Assembly (NCBI GenBank): GCA_000349905.1
Contig: KB722746.1
Coordinates: 370,273-434,272, forward strand
DNA: 64,000 bases
Direction: 5' to 3'
From: Volvariella volvacea V23
Lineage: Eukaryota > Basidiomycota > Agaricomycetes > Agaricales > Pluteaceae
Position 1 is the stretch's first letter, and the number at the start of each line of letters is the position of its first letter. Shown here piece by piece: positions 1 through 10,996 of the stretch. A program made the translations under genes and the position numbers. A model generated the notes under the pieces. It saw only the letters and a program-made list of their open reading frames with translations. It made no database searches and had not been told where the DNA came from.

Positions 1-2
1 AC

Positions 3-650
3 ATTCCCTCAAGCGGCCATCAATCTTCCGTTTATGGGACAGAACCTGGAACAAGTCAGAGCCACAGTCAGTGGGAGAGATCAGAGCATAGTCGGTCCTC
101 GGGTTGGTCTGGTCATGATGCCCCGATGTCTTCTCTCAGTGCCAGGGCGAGCTCATATTCTCCTTCTCCAGGGACACATTGGACAGGTTCGACCACTCCA
201 CCTATTCCGCCACCGAGCAGTGGCCCCTCTTCGTCCACTTACAGCTTCCCGACCCTTACGTCACCCTTCTACCCCAACCACCCTTCGCAACCGCAAAACA
301 ATTACCCGACTCCCCCCTCTGCCGCCTCATCAAGCAACTCCCCCACCCAGTTCAACACGCAGTCCTCTCAAATGCACCCACCCCCAACTCCTCTCCGGGA
401 GTACGATGACCGATTCGCACCCTCACCGTCCATAAGTCCGAACTATCCAGCGGGATCGAGAGATCCGTTGCTGTACTCCCAACGTCAATCCATGCCCCGC
501 AGCCTCCCGCCTGTCCAGTCAATATCTAGCTACCCGCCATCTCATTTACCGTCCCATCAAACGCCTCATTCTGCGCCACACCCATCCCAACCAGCCATGC
601 GTCCAGCCGCTGGACAAGGTGGCTATTGGGACAAGACCGAACCCATCTGA
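3..650 (+). CDS. 3' end of a Ser/Pro/Gln-rich protein (partial)
   Basis: The frame is open from base 3 to the TGA at 648-650, so the window holds only the C-terminal 215 residues of a gene that begins upstream. The visible part is low complexity: runs of Ser, Pro, His and Gln, with no recognisable domain, membrane segment or cysteine pattern. Tails like this are frequent in fungal transcription factors and signalling regulators, but nothing here proves such a role. An internal ATG at 126 is in the same frame and need not be a start. Function unassigned; the coding call rests on the long open frame and its codon-like composition. Confidence 0.6.
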   Translation: MPSSGHQSSVYGTEPGTSQSHSQWERSEHSRSSGWSGHDAPMSSLSARASSYSPSPGTHWTGSTTPPIPPPSSGPSSSTYSFPTLTSPFYPNHPSQPQNNYPTPPSAASSSNSPTQFNTQSSQMHPPPTPLREYDDRFAPSPSISPNYPAGSRDPLLYSQRQSMPRSLPPVQSISSYPPSHLPSHQTPHSAPHPSQPAMRPAAGQGGYWDKTEPI

Positions 651-1991
651 TCTACCTGTTGTATGTATAGGTAACCAGGCCTGTACAATATTGGATTTGT
701 CTTCATTGCTGGTATATTACGCGTTCTTGTAATGTAGCATCACTGGATATCGTCGCTCTTGGTTTTTTTCTTTGTATGTTGTCACATTTGGAACACCTCC
801 CCTGGCTCTCTTGGCCAATACAGACCACCGTTTTTTCTTCTCCCTCCGTTCCGCTGTATTGAAATGACTTCAGGACACGCTAAAGGCTGCTCGCAATTCA
901 TTTCTACTTGGGAATTAGATCTATAGTGAGATTACTCCTCAATATCATCTTGTACTGTATACCAGCGCGTGCGATCGACATTGTAGATAATTGCCGGCGG
1001 AAGGATATTTGAAATACCTTTCAATTGTGTTTAACTATTCAGTGGCCCCCAATCTATTTGGCACCACTCGTGTGGATCGCTCTGCATCCCCTTCGTTCTT
1101 GTCGCTCGCAAAAATAAGTCGAACTAGGGTGTGTGATCATAATAGTCTTGGCAGTTGTGCGAAATAACCTGCATGCTTCTCAAGTTCCCCCTCCCAGGTC
1201 TGCTGCTGCGTCTCATTTTCCATCAGCACCGCGTGTGATTCACCTGCATCTCGCGGATCTTTAAACGTTCTTGCTAAAGCAAAAAGGTCCCGCTTGCTGC
1301 TTGTCAAGATAAAGGATGAGCTGCCAAATGCGTCGCGTTGGTCCATATAGCAAACCAATCAACTCGAACCTTGCACAACAACCTGTCGAAAACGGAGCAA
1401 TCTCTCCAAACTATCTGCGCATCAAAAATTTCGGGAGCAAATCATGGACATTCCGCACCTCATGTCCAGAGTAGAGTAGGAGAACTGCATGAGGCTTTTG
1501 ATCCAACGGAAACAACGGAAACGAAGGTCTCGCTGCCCCCCGTGTCTTCTTCGTATGGCACAACAATAGCTCGACTGGTGCGCACTGGGGAGTTGGGGTG
1601 GAGGTTATGAAAACCACGAGTTGGCCTGTGCAAACGACAATGAAGTCAAGGGGCTTTGCCCACTATGGAAGGCCTAAGGTCTTCTCAGGATGAATCGCCA
1701 CACCTCGTGCCCATCACATACACACGCTGTGCAATCAAGATCTCCTGCTAGCCCATCTCATCACCCCATGAGAATTAGGCGTGCAACACCTTTCCTCAAG
1801 CAACATAGTTCATCAAATCTTACCTGCTCGGTTTTCAGACTTTGCTCCATCCCCTTCGCACCCTTCGCAAGCTTTAAAACGCATGGAGCTGTGTCCCCGG
1901 CTGTGAGGATTGCCGGTTGCCGGAAATTGCTGACTCAGCAGACGCTTTATTGGTGGGCGGCGGGTCGTCCTCTTGAGCTTTGATCATACCA
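651..1991. other. Intergenic region without a supported gene
   Basis: About 1.3 kb between the Ser/Pro-rich gene and the SDR gene. The first part is T-rich, as expected of a 3' UTR and terminator. Short open frames on both strands show no domain and no consistent splice pattern. Confidence 0.5.
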
Positions 1992-3245
1992 ATGGCGCCT
2001 TCAGCATACGTCGTCCCTATTGTTTCCTCAGAGGAGGTGTTTAAGGCAGATATTTTCAATGGGAAGGTGCTGTTCTGTACTGGAGGTGGTTCCGGGATAT
2101 GCCGCGTCATGACAGAGGCAATGGTGAGTACTGCGGTGCGTAATCTGGAAAGTNNNNNNNNNNNNNNNNNNNNNNNNNNNNNNNNNNNNNNNNNNNNNNN
2201 NNNNNNNNNNNNNNNNNNNNNNNNNNNNNNNNNNNNNNNNNNNNNNNNNNNNNGGGTAATCGCTGAGGGTGCTTCTTGAAGATGAGGCATGGAGCAAATG
2301 CTGTGATCGTCGGAAGAAAGTGCGTAATGGAATGTCATAGCTGGGTACTGAAAAAAAATAATCTCTGTACACAGGCTAGAGCGTCTAGAGCAAGCCGCCA
2401 AGGAACTTTCCGAGTCCACAAGCCGAACATGTATTCCCGTCCAGGCGGATGTCCGACAGCCCAAATCATTGCAAGAAGCCGTTGAAAAGACTATTTCGAG
2501 GTTCGGCCGCATTGATTTTGTTATTTGCGGTTGGTGGACTGTTTGCTTCCGTCCGCGTTTTCCTTTTGATGGATCAATCGTGTAGGTGCTGCGGGTAATT
2601 TCCTTGCTCCTATATCCGGACTCTCGGAAAACGCGTTCAGGACTGTTATCGAAATTGATACCGTGAGTATGAGTGTAGGAATAGCGTCAATAGTATGCTC
2701 ACAGTCTATTCTAGCTAGGAACGTTCAACACCGTTAAAGCAACTATTCCCCATGTCCGTGCTTCCAAAGGGGCGTATATACACGTAAGCGCGACGTTGCA
2801 CCATAGAGGTGAGAGCTACTATCATACTTGATGATGTAGGTGCCGACTCATCACGATCGTAGGGACGCCATATCAAGCACATGTCTCTGCAGCCAAGGCT
2901 GGAGTAGATGCCCTGTCTGCTGTTATCGCTGTGGAAGAAGGTCCTCATGGTGTTCGATCGAACGTCATAGCACCGGGACCGATTGCAAACACTGAGGGGA
3001 TGGATCGTCTGGGACCCAAAGGAGACGCGACACCCAGGCTCAACTATCCAGCTGGCAGGATGGGTGATTCAAAAGACGTCGCCAATGCGACTGTATTTTT
3101 GTTCAGTGGAGCCGCTTCATTCATCACAGGTCAGGTTCTTGCTGTGGATGGAGGCAGTGAGCACTTGAGGACGCAGTTTATCCCATACCCTGAGGGTGTT
3201 CTGGACCCTGCTTCTGTAGCGCGCATGATTAAGCCTAAATTGTAA
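1992..3245 (+). CDS. SPS19: Peroxisomal 2,4-dienoyl-CoA reductase-like SDR (SPS19/DECR2 type)
   Basis: Exons: 1992-2123, 2282-2319, 2375-2529, 2586-2662, 2715-2808, 2863-3245 (879 nt, 292 aa). The protein is a short-chain dehydrogenase: an N-terminal Rossmann motif TGGGSGIC, a VIGR-like segment (AVIVGRK) after it, an NAG-like region, and the late motif SAAKAGVDALS. The active-site Lys is kept but the usual SDR Tyr four residues earlier is His. Loss of that Tyr is known in 2,4-dienoyl-CoA reductases, and the CRVMTEA segment resembles yeast Sps19, so the call is NADPH-dependent reduction of 2,4-dienoyl-CoA during beta-oxidation of unsaturated fatty acids. The protein ends in Pro-Lys-Leu, a non-canonical variant of the SKL peroxisomal signal. 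The 100-N gap falls wholly inside intron 1, so the coding sequence is unaffected. Confidence 0.87.
2154..2253. other. Assembly gap (100 N)
   Basis: A run of exactly 100 N lies within intron 1 of the SDR gene. The round length suggests a placeholder of unknown true size. Confidence 0.95.
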
Positions 3246-4916
3246 CCGTCAATGAGATCTTTTATTAGTCCTCTAGTATACCCAAATGTATTGCCGTTTC
3301 TTACCTTACGTCAAGCGCGGGTGCAACCGAACACGATCCCTCGAAGCTGTAAGCTTGGGCAAAGGCCAGCGACGCTGAGACTACACCGCCAGCTGCAATA
3401 GATTGCTGTCAATTCACTGATAGATATCGTGAAAAGGGTGATCGGGTAGTGCTGGCATCAAGAGGAAGTCACAAGTATTAAGTGGAGTTCTCAACTTGCT
3501 TTGTTACCAATGACGCGTTCTTGCAAACGCGTATCTATGATGACATATATTGTAACAATCGGTAGTAATGCAGTTGCCCCTGGGACTCACCCTTTGGCCT
3601 AGAAAGGATACTGCGGCCTAACACTCAAACTCTGCCGTGACTTCCGGTTGACGCATCGCCTCGAACGAAGGTATAAATCTTCCCACTTGCCCGACTATGC
3701 GTCTTCATCAGCCGTACAACACCCTAGCTTCTATTGCGAGGATGTGTTGGTATACCCACTCGTAGAAAATGCCTGCAGATATGACTCCTTCAGCCTGAAG
3801 CAGGCAATTATTGATTCGACTAAATGGAGCCTCTGAGCTGGTGCAAATGTTTACCTGCACAAAAATACATCAGTGCACACGTTCCAGGAACAAGGCCAGA
3901 TAATACCCGATATGCCTGTCTGTCTGGATGCGCCAGCTCACAGGATGGCACAAGGGGCTATCCAGAATGGACTAATCGAGAAGGGGCCGAGCCCAGATAC
4001 TCGCTTCCTGTGGGTAGTATCAATCTCCACATGACAACTAGATTACTTCAACCCAATGTATGGCCTCGTGTTGTAAGCCAAGGAGCTGGTCTCGGTATCA
4101 GCGAGCGATTCCTGATAGAGAGATATTATGGCAGGTTCGACCGGCACGCCTCCCGTTTGAAGGTAAAAGAGGGGATTGATGCCAATAATTTCCGATATCG
4201 GGAAAGGTTAATTCTATGCGAGTCAATGCCCCCGCAATGGATGCACCACCCCAATGAGAAGCGAAGGAAGGCCTTCAAAGTTCTTGGCGGCACTCCGTTA
4301 GTGGGGTCTGGTGATTTCAAACACATGCTACGTGCGCATATATGCGCGGGGAATTGTAGGAATGGAATTACACGAATATGCCTGCTAGAGAGTGAGTCCA
4401 ACCGCCAAGCTGGAGGATATAAGCTTTCCTGCCGTGCAATCTCTGATAATTATGAATAGAGACAATCACGATGAGAATCCGAGACCAGGAACGCTGTTAT
4501 ACAATAACGTTAATCCTTTAAACTTGCCTTTGAATGCCACCCTTGGACAGGGAATATCCACGGGTTATTTTTGATAGAATGGCCATCAAATCATGACACT
4601 ATCCGAGCGGGAGTGGACTCTTTCCAAAGTTGTGAATAGACCCATTTGGATTGGCAGTTGAAGCAGGGGTGCATAATTTGTGGATGGCTTCTGGGCGTAT
4701 GGCGATTTAGATCGTTGTGAAGCAAGGGTGGTCGGCGTTCAAACTAGGGGTGAACTAACAGGTAAGTCACAGGAAGTGAACGAGTTTGTATCAGTTCGCC
4801 GTTCGCACTGGACCCATCCTGCTCGGACGACGCCCTTTACGTCAGCGATGGAAGCTTTGCCAAGCAGCACCAAACAGTCGCTACGCCTATGGCTGCCCTT
4901 GACACCGACATCCACC
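3246..4916. other. Unassigned region with no convincing gene
   Basis: The longest open frame (3824-4459, + strand, 211 codons) has no recognisable domain. An alternative frame over about 3890-4020 reads more protein-like but meets stops and would need introns of about 30 nt to continue. It may be a decayed gene or transposon remnant; I cannot name it. Confidence 0.4.
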
Positions 4917-5857
4917 ATGATCTCTCGCTTTGCCAGGGCTTTCCTGCTGATCATAATCACTCTGGTACTTGCGCGCAATATTGAGCCTACTTGTGCTGAT
5001 GCGACACACTGCAGCTCATCATCTCAACGCTAGCGTTCATCCACCCCCCGGCGAGGTCGTACGTCACACCGTGGACAGGAGACATCTTTGGCGTCGACGA
5101 TGCGGGACGTGCTACTCAAGATGCGCGTCCTGATCACCATATAGAAACTTCAACCCCCCACGCGGGTGGCGTCATCATGCCAAAGCTCGGAAATGCCACA
5201 GCGAAGTCTGTCACCACCACCTTCTCGCATACAGGTCACTCACCATCCATCACGGATCGAACAGAGCTGCACTGGGTCGTGCAACTTGGAAGCTACTGTG
5301 AGCATGCACACACGCACAAGGATTAAACTTCGCATCTCCGCTTGTGCTGATTGATCCTCTAGGCACACCATGACATTGCGCTATCCAGAAGTTCGTCCAC
5401 CCCTTCCGAGCATGTGGCGCTGTTGATCGATTTCTCTAAAAGCATCCTACATCCGATGAACGAGAAGCATTATCCGCATATATGCACCTTACCTCCCGGT
5501 TATACCCTTGCGGTGAATGCGCTGCAGAATTCCAGCTACTTCTCAAGCAATACCCGCCACAGGTGCGCTTCTTCCTGCACCTCAACTCGTGTGGTATCAT
5601 TTTCTGATAGTTCCTTTCAGACTTCTTCGCGTCGTGCAGCCTCCCTTTGGTACTGATTTGCCATCTGCTGCCGAGTGCTGATAAGCTAATTGTGCCATAG
5701 GCTTTGCTCAATACATAATCGTGTGAATCAACGCTTGGAGAAACCCCAGTTCGACTGTGCCCATTTGGATGAAGAGTACGACTGTGGTTGTGGAGAATCA
5801 ACTAGCGAGAGCTTGTCCATTCAGACTATTGAGCCCGACATGGAGCGGGGTGGTTAA
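4917..5857 (+). CDS. ERV2: FAD-linked sulfhydryl oxidase, ERV2-like
   Basis: Exons: 4917-4964, 5015-5205, 5265-5297, 5363-5390, 5443-5562, 5621-5649, 5701-5857 (606 nt, 201 aa). Several exons are only 28-33 nt, so no single long frame reveals the gene, but every phase agrees. Residues 1-24 form a hydrophobic signal-anchor. The ERV/ALR fold follows: GGVIMPKLGN, LGRATWKLLHT, the redox motif YPCGEC, then the FAD-binding segment WLCSIHNRVN. The C-terminal YDCGCG carries a CGC pair like the shuttle cysteines of yeast Erv2. ERV2 makes disulfides de novo in the ER lumen, passing electrons to O2. The exact start is the least certain part; in-frame codons continue upstream of 4917. Confidence 0.88.
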
Positions 5858-6152
5858 AGCCGAAAGCGACCGATAATGGTTTGAATTGGGTTTGTTCCTA
5901 ATCTTGGTGGATCTTCGTTTCTCACTACTTAGGTACAAGGTTTTTATAATACACGGTCAACTTAATTGGGGTTCTGAAGATTGTGCCATTGATCCTTGAT
6001 TTATGATCTGCAACGCCAATACACTTGGTACAAGTACCAACAATAACACTTACAAAAATATTACAGGTAATATCCCGAGTTTCGTTTCACGTCCATCAGA
6101 CTCTCCAATTCGGAGATATACATCTGGGGGTGTCTCGGGACACGGAGAAACC

Positions 6153-8146
6153 TCACCCAATTTGCAAGTCAGCGAAACCTGGCATTCCACCCACCACACA
6201 GCCGCTGCATGCCACCAGAACAGCCCTATCCTCCTCGCGCCAGACCGAGAGCGAGATCCTGCGCAGGATTTCGCCCCAGGCGCAGCACATCCCCGCTGCT
6301 CCTTCATACAGACTCCATGGGTGATCTGGGGTCCTCATTTCTCCTCTTTGTGTCAGGGTGCGATAGTGGGTTCCCAGGAACGCGAGATGGGTGGCCATTT
6401 CCAAGTAGGTTGGGGCCCCGGCCGGTCGAGGGCTATGGCTGCGAAGATTTTTCGGGTCCAGTGCATCTGACACAGCCAGTAAGGAGAATACGGAACCTCC
6501 AACACCGTGGCACAGGCCCACGCCTTTGCGGAGGAAGCCGTGCGTGTAGACTAGGGAGGCAGCGCGCTGTATGCTTTGACTAAGACGATTGAGGGTGGAC
6601 CCGCGTGAGGTATCGCTGAAGCGAAGTGTTTCCGGGTTAGCCTGTGCAAGGCGGAGAGCGGTGCACAGCAGGAAGAGCACACCAGGAGCACCATGGCACC
6701 AGCTTGAATTGGATCGTGAGGAGAGATCTCTGGTTGGGTGGGTGTGTACTTACTGGACAAGTTCTGAAGGATAAGTCGTCGTTGCATCCCGCCATGTCCT
6801 TGGAGCTTTAGAGGGCCAGTTGCCTGAAGTATCTTGTAGATCCAGTAGCCAGTCAATCGTATCCATGATTTCCCGATAGTATGGTGAAGACACTGCTCTC
6901 GGAGTGTAGAGTAGTAACTGGAGAATGCCAGCTGTGATTCGAGATGAGTTCTATGAGGATCTTAGAGCAACAATTACCGCACCAACGCCGTGTGCTGCGC
7001 CGAGATAGCGCTTTCCATGCCACGACCACATCAACGGGGGAGTCACAACACTTCTCCCCATCGTATACTCCGCAGCATACACCCTCGCACCATATCTCCC
7101 TCGTTGGATGATAACGTCCACCAACTCCTGCAAAGCCGGATCCGAGACCAGCTTCCACAAGCCCACGACCCACCGTCCTATCGACTGAATGTCCGATTCA
7201 CCCGCCGAGGACAGAAACTTGCCGCAGGCCTGCCGTACGCGAAGGAGGGCGTAGAGCAGCCCCGCGAGACCATACAGCACCTCCGATCCGCCATCGTCTT
7301 CGGCACGCGAGTCCTTTTGACCCTGATCGACGGCGAGGCGGAGAGCCGTTCTCAGAATGTCGACGCACTCGGTTGCACCGTCCGTGTCTTGTGGCAGTAC
7401 CACTTGTGTGCGCCTTCGGTTGCCTGTGCAGAGGGAGAAGTGGAGTTTGTCGAGGATGCGGACGAGGCATGTGGTGGCGATGCCGACGTCCGTGTCGAGA
7501 AAGCCGACGTGGGAGGTGGATAGGCCGGAGTAGTCGTGGCGAATATGGCGTCTGAGTGTCGCAAGCGAGCTGGATAGCAGTATGTCGGCTGCTTCTTCGA
7601 GTCTTGTTGCACAGATGGGCAAGGCAGCTTGGTGGGAAGCGATAAGTAAGTGATAGGGTGGAAGGACTGGAACTTACTAGACGAAGTCGACTAATCCAGC
7701 CAACAGTTAAGCCTGTGTTACGGGGACAAAGATCGCGTGTTCTGCTTACTTGACTTGCTCCGATATCAGGGCTGATCGAGGATAGTTTCAACCCCAGCAA
7801 GAAGGTATTCATGAGGGCAACGCCTATGGAGCGAACTTGGATACCCATCTCAAAACCAGACGAACAGGCCGAACGCACCGCCAATACCGGTGTAGACCTC
7901 ACATCTCTGACGATGCGTGTTCCCCCCTGGATCGCTCGAGGAGAGCCTCAGCTCTCTAAAATAATACTCATTGACATCGACCACCTCTTTCTCCAAGTTA
8001 CTCGCGATTGCTTTCTTAATCTGCTCAACATGCGAAAATACCGACGCCAAGGATAACAACGATAGCGATCCCGGCTGCGAACCCGACGCCGAAGGAGCGT
8101 CAGAGACTTGGTTCAGCGGAATGTGTCTGGACCTGGTGGAAGCCAT
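6153..8146 (-). CDS. LanC-like protein (LANCL family)
   Basis: Minus-strand exons: 8146-7879, 7823-7750, 7690-7678, 7627-6983, 6931-6754, 6702-6153 (1728 nt, 575 aa). LanC/LANCL signatures appear in order: VYTGIGG near the N-terminus, YLGAAHG, WCHGAPG (zinc-ligand Cys), LCHGVGG (ligand Cys and His) and SLYEGAAG. All three zinc ligands known from LanC and LANCL1 are present. Bacterial LanC proteins cyclise lanthipeptides; eukaryotic LANCL proteins are linked to glutathione addition to dehydroamino acids in damaged proteins, and no substrate can be inferred here. An in-frame ATG at 8215 would add 23 residues. Exon 3 is a 13-nt microexon with strong splice sites; a weaker donor (GTCAAG) six bases inside exon 2 would also keep frame without it. 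The gene converges on ERV2. Confidence 0.85.
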
Positions 8147-8351
8147 ATCCGAAACATGGCGGGCGCTCGCGTCGAAGATAGGGCATAAAGGGTTCGACGA
8201 CGTCATTCTCTCCATCACACGGGGAGCGCTGGAAGGCAAACCAATGCAAATAGCGAAATAAGATATTCTAGGACAGAAAACGAGGGATCTACGGAAAGAC
8301 GACCAAAATTATCGCTCAACTACGTCAGGCGATCGTCTATGCATCAGCCAA

Positions 8352-8798
8352 TCACAAGCCGATGTTGATAGGGTTGCAGCCAAGGACGACAAGTCCGTCT
8401 GAAAGTTATCGGTGAGATGTTAGATACAGGAGACATAGGCGAAAACTTACTAAAGTTATTGTTGGTGCAGCACATCGGGGCGGCTTGGCTGTATGGACAT
8501 ATTAGCTGTGTCACACTTGTAAATGCTGGATCGGCACATACCACTTGTTTCCACCCAAACCAAGTACGGACAATGGGGAACACTGGGAACCAACTAAACC
8601 AGTGACGCCTTCGAGGTTGATTCCCAAGAGTTGGTGGAGGGCACTATCGCGGAACGAGTTAACGCTCTCGACCCTGTTGCAGCACTGAATTTTGCCAGTG
8701 TTGCATTGCCCGCCGGCGTTTGTCGGAACGGGGTTGGCAGCGGCGAAAGCAGCCATGGCGGCGGTGACGAAGAGAGCGACTTTGGAGGTGGAGAACAT
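8352..8798 (-). CDS. Class I hydrophobin
   Basis: Minus-strand exons: 8798-8542, 8488-8451, 8398-8352 (342 nt, 113 aa). A signal peptide (MFSTSKVALFVTAAMAAFAA) leads into the eight-cysteine hydrophobin pattern C-x6-CC-xn-C-xn-C-x5-CC-xn-C: the motifs IQCCN, GSQC, GNKCQ, MCCTNNNF and LGCNPINIGL are all readable. Spacing and the C-terminal CNPIN segment fit class I. Such proteins self-assemble at air-water interfaces and coat aerial hyphae and fruiting bodies. Splicing at 8489 (rather than an AG further upstream) is required, since the alternative gives an immediate stop and loses the fifth cysteine. Confidence 0.95.
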
Positions 8799-9605
8799 CT
8801 CGGAGAATGAAATAGAGCAAAGAATGAAGAGGCTTGCTGGCTGGCGGATGAGTAGGGAGAAGGTATGACCAGAGTCGGGGCAAGCACGGTGGGTTTTATA
8901 CCCAATCCTCCAGCTGGGCCCTTCGGTAGATTGAGCGTAGCGAGGCGGAGGCCGGTGTGGGGAAGCGAATAAGGTATGGATGATCGAGCGGCTACAAAGT
9001 GTTTTGGGATTCTGGGCTATTGAGAACTCGAGGAGCTCTGACTTCCGACTTGGGCTACGCCGTTAGCGTCCGTAAAGTGCCAATTTAACTTGGCTAAGTT
9101 TCTCATGCAGAGAGAACCTCGAATTCCAAGTGCTTGGATATTCCAACGCCTTCCAACATTCTTCTAGCCTACGACAGGGTCGTCATCCGAAACGGCTAAT
9201 TGAGTAAGTATATCTTCTGAAAAAACCGGCAAACATCCTCGTCCTAGGCGCAGCGCCGTTTTCGAATAGCCTTTCAATATATTCGGTTCGGTACATCCCG
9301 AGTGGTGCGCTCTTCGTGGTGAGCTAGACCCTCGCTGCGGAGGAAATAGCAGAGAACAATGGCGCTACGTACCCGACGGGTTTCAAGTATCGCTCAATTT
9401 GCATCATGACGAGCTTTTCCTACCCAGACGCACCGAACAAGAGAAGGTAATTCGGATGTATATTCCGGACCAATAAAATACCGTCACGCAGGCGGGCAAG
9501 AGAAGTCTAACGGCAGGAGCATAGTGTTCAGCAGAGCGGTAAACCGCATGAAACGAGACCAGTACCTTGATAGCAATAAAGCCATGGGCCATAGCGAGTC
9601 TTCCA
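8799..9605. other. Hydrophobin upstream region
   Basis: Holds the hydrophobin promoter, with a TATA-like element at 8894-8900. The rest, to the decayed gene at 9606, shows no supported coding sequence. Confidence 0.5.
8894..8900 (-). promoter_or_regulatory. TATA box of the hydrophobin gene
   Basis: TATAAAA on the minus strand, about 96 bp upstream of the hydrophobin ATG, a normal distance for a strongly expressed fungal gene. Confidence 0.6.
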
Positions 9606-10493
9606 CTATTTCAGAAACACATAGACTTCGCCGGGGGACGAAATAGAGATTGCGCCTTGCTACCACGGAGTGCGAGGATATCGTTGCCCAGTACAGTCAC
9701 CTGAAATGAGCAACGAATCCTGAGACTACTATCCCGGCGTAAGCATTGCCACAGTGATGCCATTCTATATTACGTCCACAATCGCGCTAAGCCCCAGCCT
9801 CGACCCGCTAATCTTGCTCTCGTGGAAGACGCTAATCACACACTACCTTCCAGGGATAGTTTGCACGGGGATAATATTCCGGGATGAATAGGGTCGAGGT
9901 TCTGAGCGGATCCAAGAACTCCAATGCCGTGCCCGCTGGCGTCCGGTGTAATAATAGATCGTGGCGTCATCTTGTCATGAGTTCGCACTCGTCATGATTC
10001 AGTGTGGGATTAAGGTGATTCAGACTGTCAGACGTAGCCTGGACGAGTGGTGTCCTCAAAATCGCCATCTGCGACAAGTGGGAGGTGTTTGTAGCCACGG
10101 GAAGCGGTCATGGCGATCCTGTTTGCACTGAGAAAGCTGTGCTGCTCGAGTCTGTTGGAAGTGATAGGGTGTGGTAAGCCGGAATTAGGCGATGACGGCA
10201 AAGCAAACCTACCATGAAATATGTGTACCCACATCCTGAACCGCTCGCCAGACATTGAAGTACGTGTTCGTAGTCCTCTGGGATGGACAGATTGGTGAAG
10301 GCGGCCACTGCATGGCCACTAGTGTGTTTAATATGGACAAGGTCGACGGGAGGCGGTAGTAATTGACCAATCTAGTTGGTTTTCTCGAAGGCTATATGAA
10401 CATAATGGTAGGCTGCACACTCGACTTGGGGGTGGTCAGCGCACTGTTTAAGATGGGATTGTTATTAAATTCATGGTATGGGTTTACGAAGCC
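9606..10493 (-). pseudogene. Decayed third copy of the apple/CBM-like secreted family
   Basis: Minus-strand reading from 10493 follows the intact neighbours in order but in shifting frames. FVNPYHEFNN matches the start of their exon 3, then LLPPPVDLVHIKHTSGHAV and PEDYE. A deletion removes the rest of exon 3 and the first half of exon 4; TYFNVWRAV follows in another frame, then MTASRGY, ADGDFED, a stretch like their FHESKISG region with in-frame stops, and finally EVYVFLK plus TAG at 9606-9608. There are at least two internal stops and several frameshifts. The first two exons (signal peptide and acidic region) were not found upstream. A dead tandem duplicate is the simplest reading. Confidence 0.8.
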
Positions 10494-10996
10494 TTTATGG
10501 ATGAAGTGTGGAGTGGGCTACGTGCAGCGAGATGGCGGGCGATGTCCGCAGAGAGCGCTGTTCTACGCAGATTGAATAGTAGAATGTGCACATGGAGCTA
10601 CAACGGCCGACAAGGTTAAACAGTTAACCATGAGCCACAGAGGCATGGCGGTCAGTCAGGCTTGCAAATGAATCGGGAACGTACGCCAACCATGTTGAAC
10701 TCCGATACATTACTGGAGATGAAAATTCAGGTATGTGTGCAAGGTGCCAGTCAAGGTGAGACGCTATCGAGACAAACGCGAAATCCCCAGGCGAAAGCTT
10801 ATTGAAGAGAAGACATCGAGACCAAGGAAAATACTTGTGGCAAGTGCGCTTCGTTCTTTCAGTGTTGTTTTCTGATAATAAAACATAATATTATAAAGGG
10901 TATACAAAACTAAGTGTCTCTGAGAATCATATTGTCCAATAAGAAGTCCATACCCAACACAATACACCCCAAAAAGTTCAAACCAAGACGGCAGAG
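10494..10996. other. Intergenic, possible remains of pseudogene 5' exons
   Basis: By gene order the first two exons of the decayed copy should lie here, but I find no convincing match. AT-rich 3' flank of the next gene occupies 10850-10990. Confidence 0.4.

Noticed and set aside
3824..4459. 211-codon open frame on the plus strand
   Set aside because: No domain, no splice context, and a competing frame over part of it looks equally protein-like; left as unassigned.
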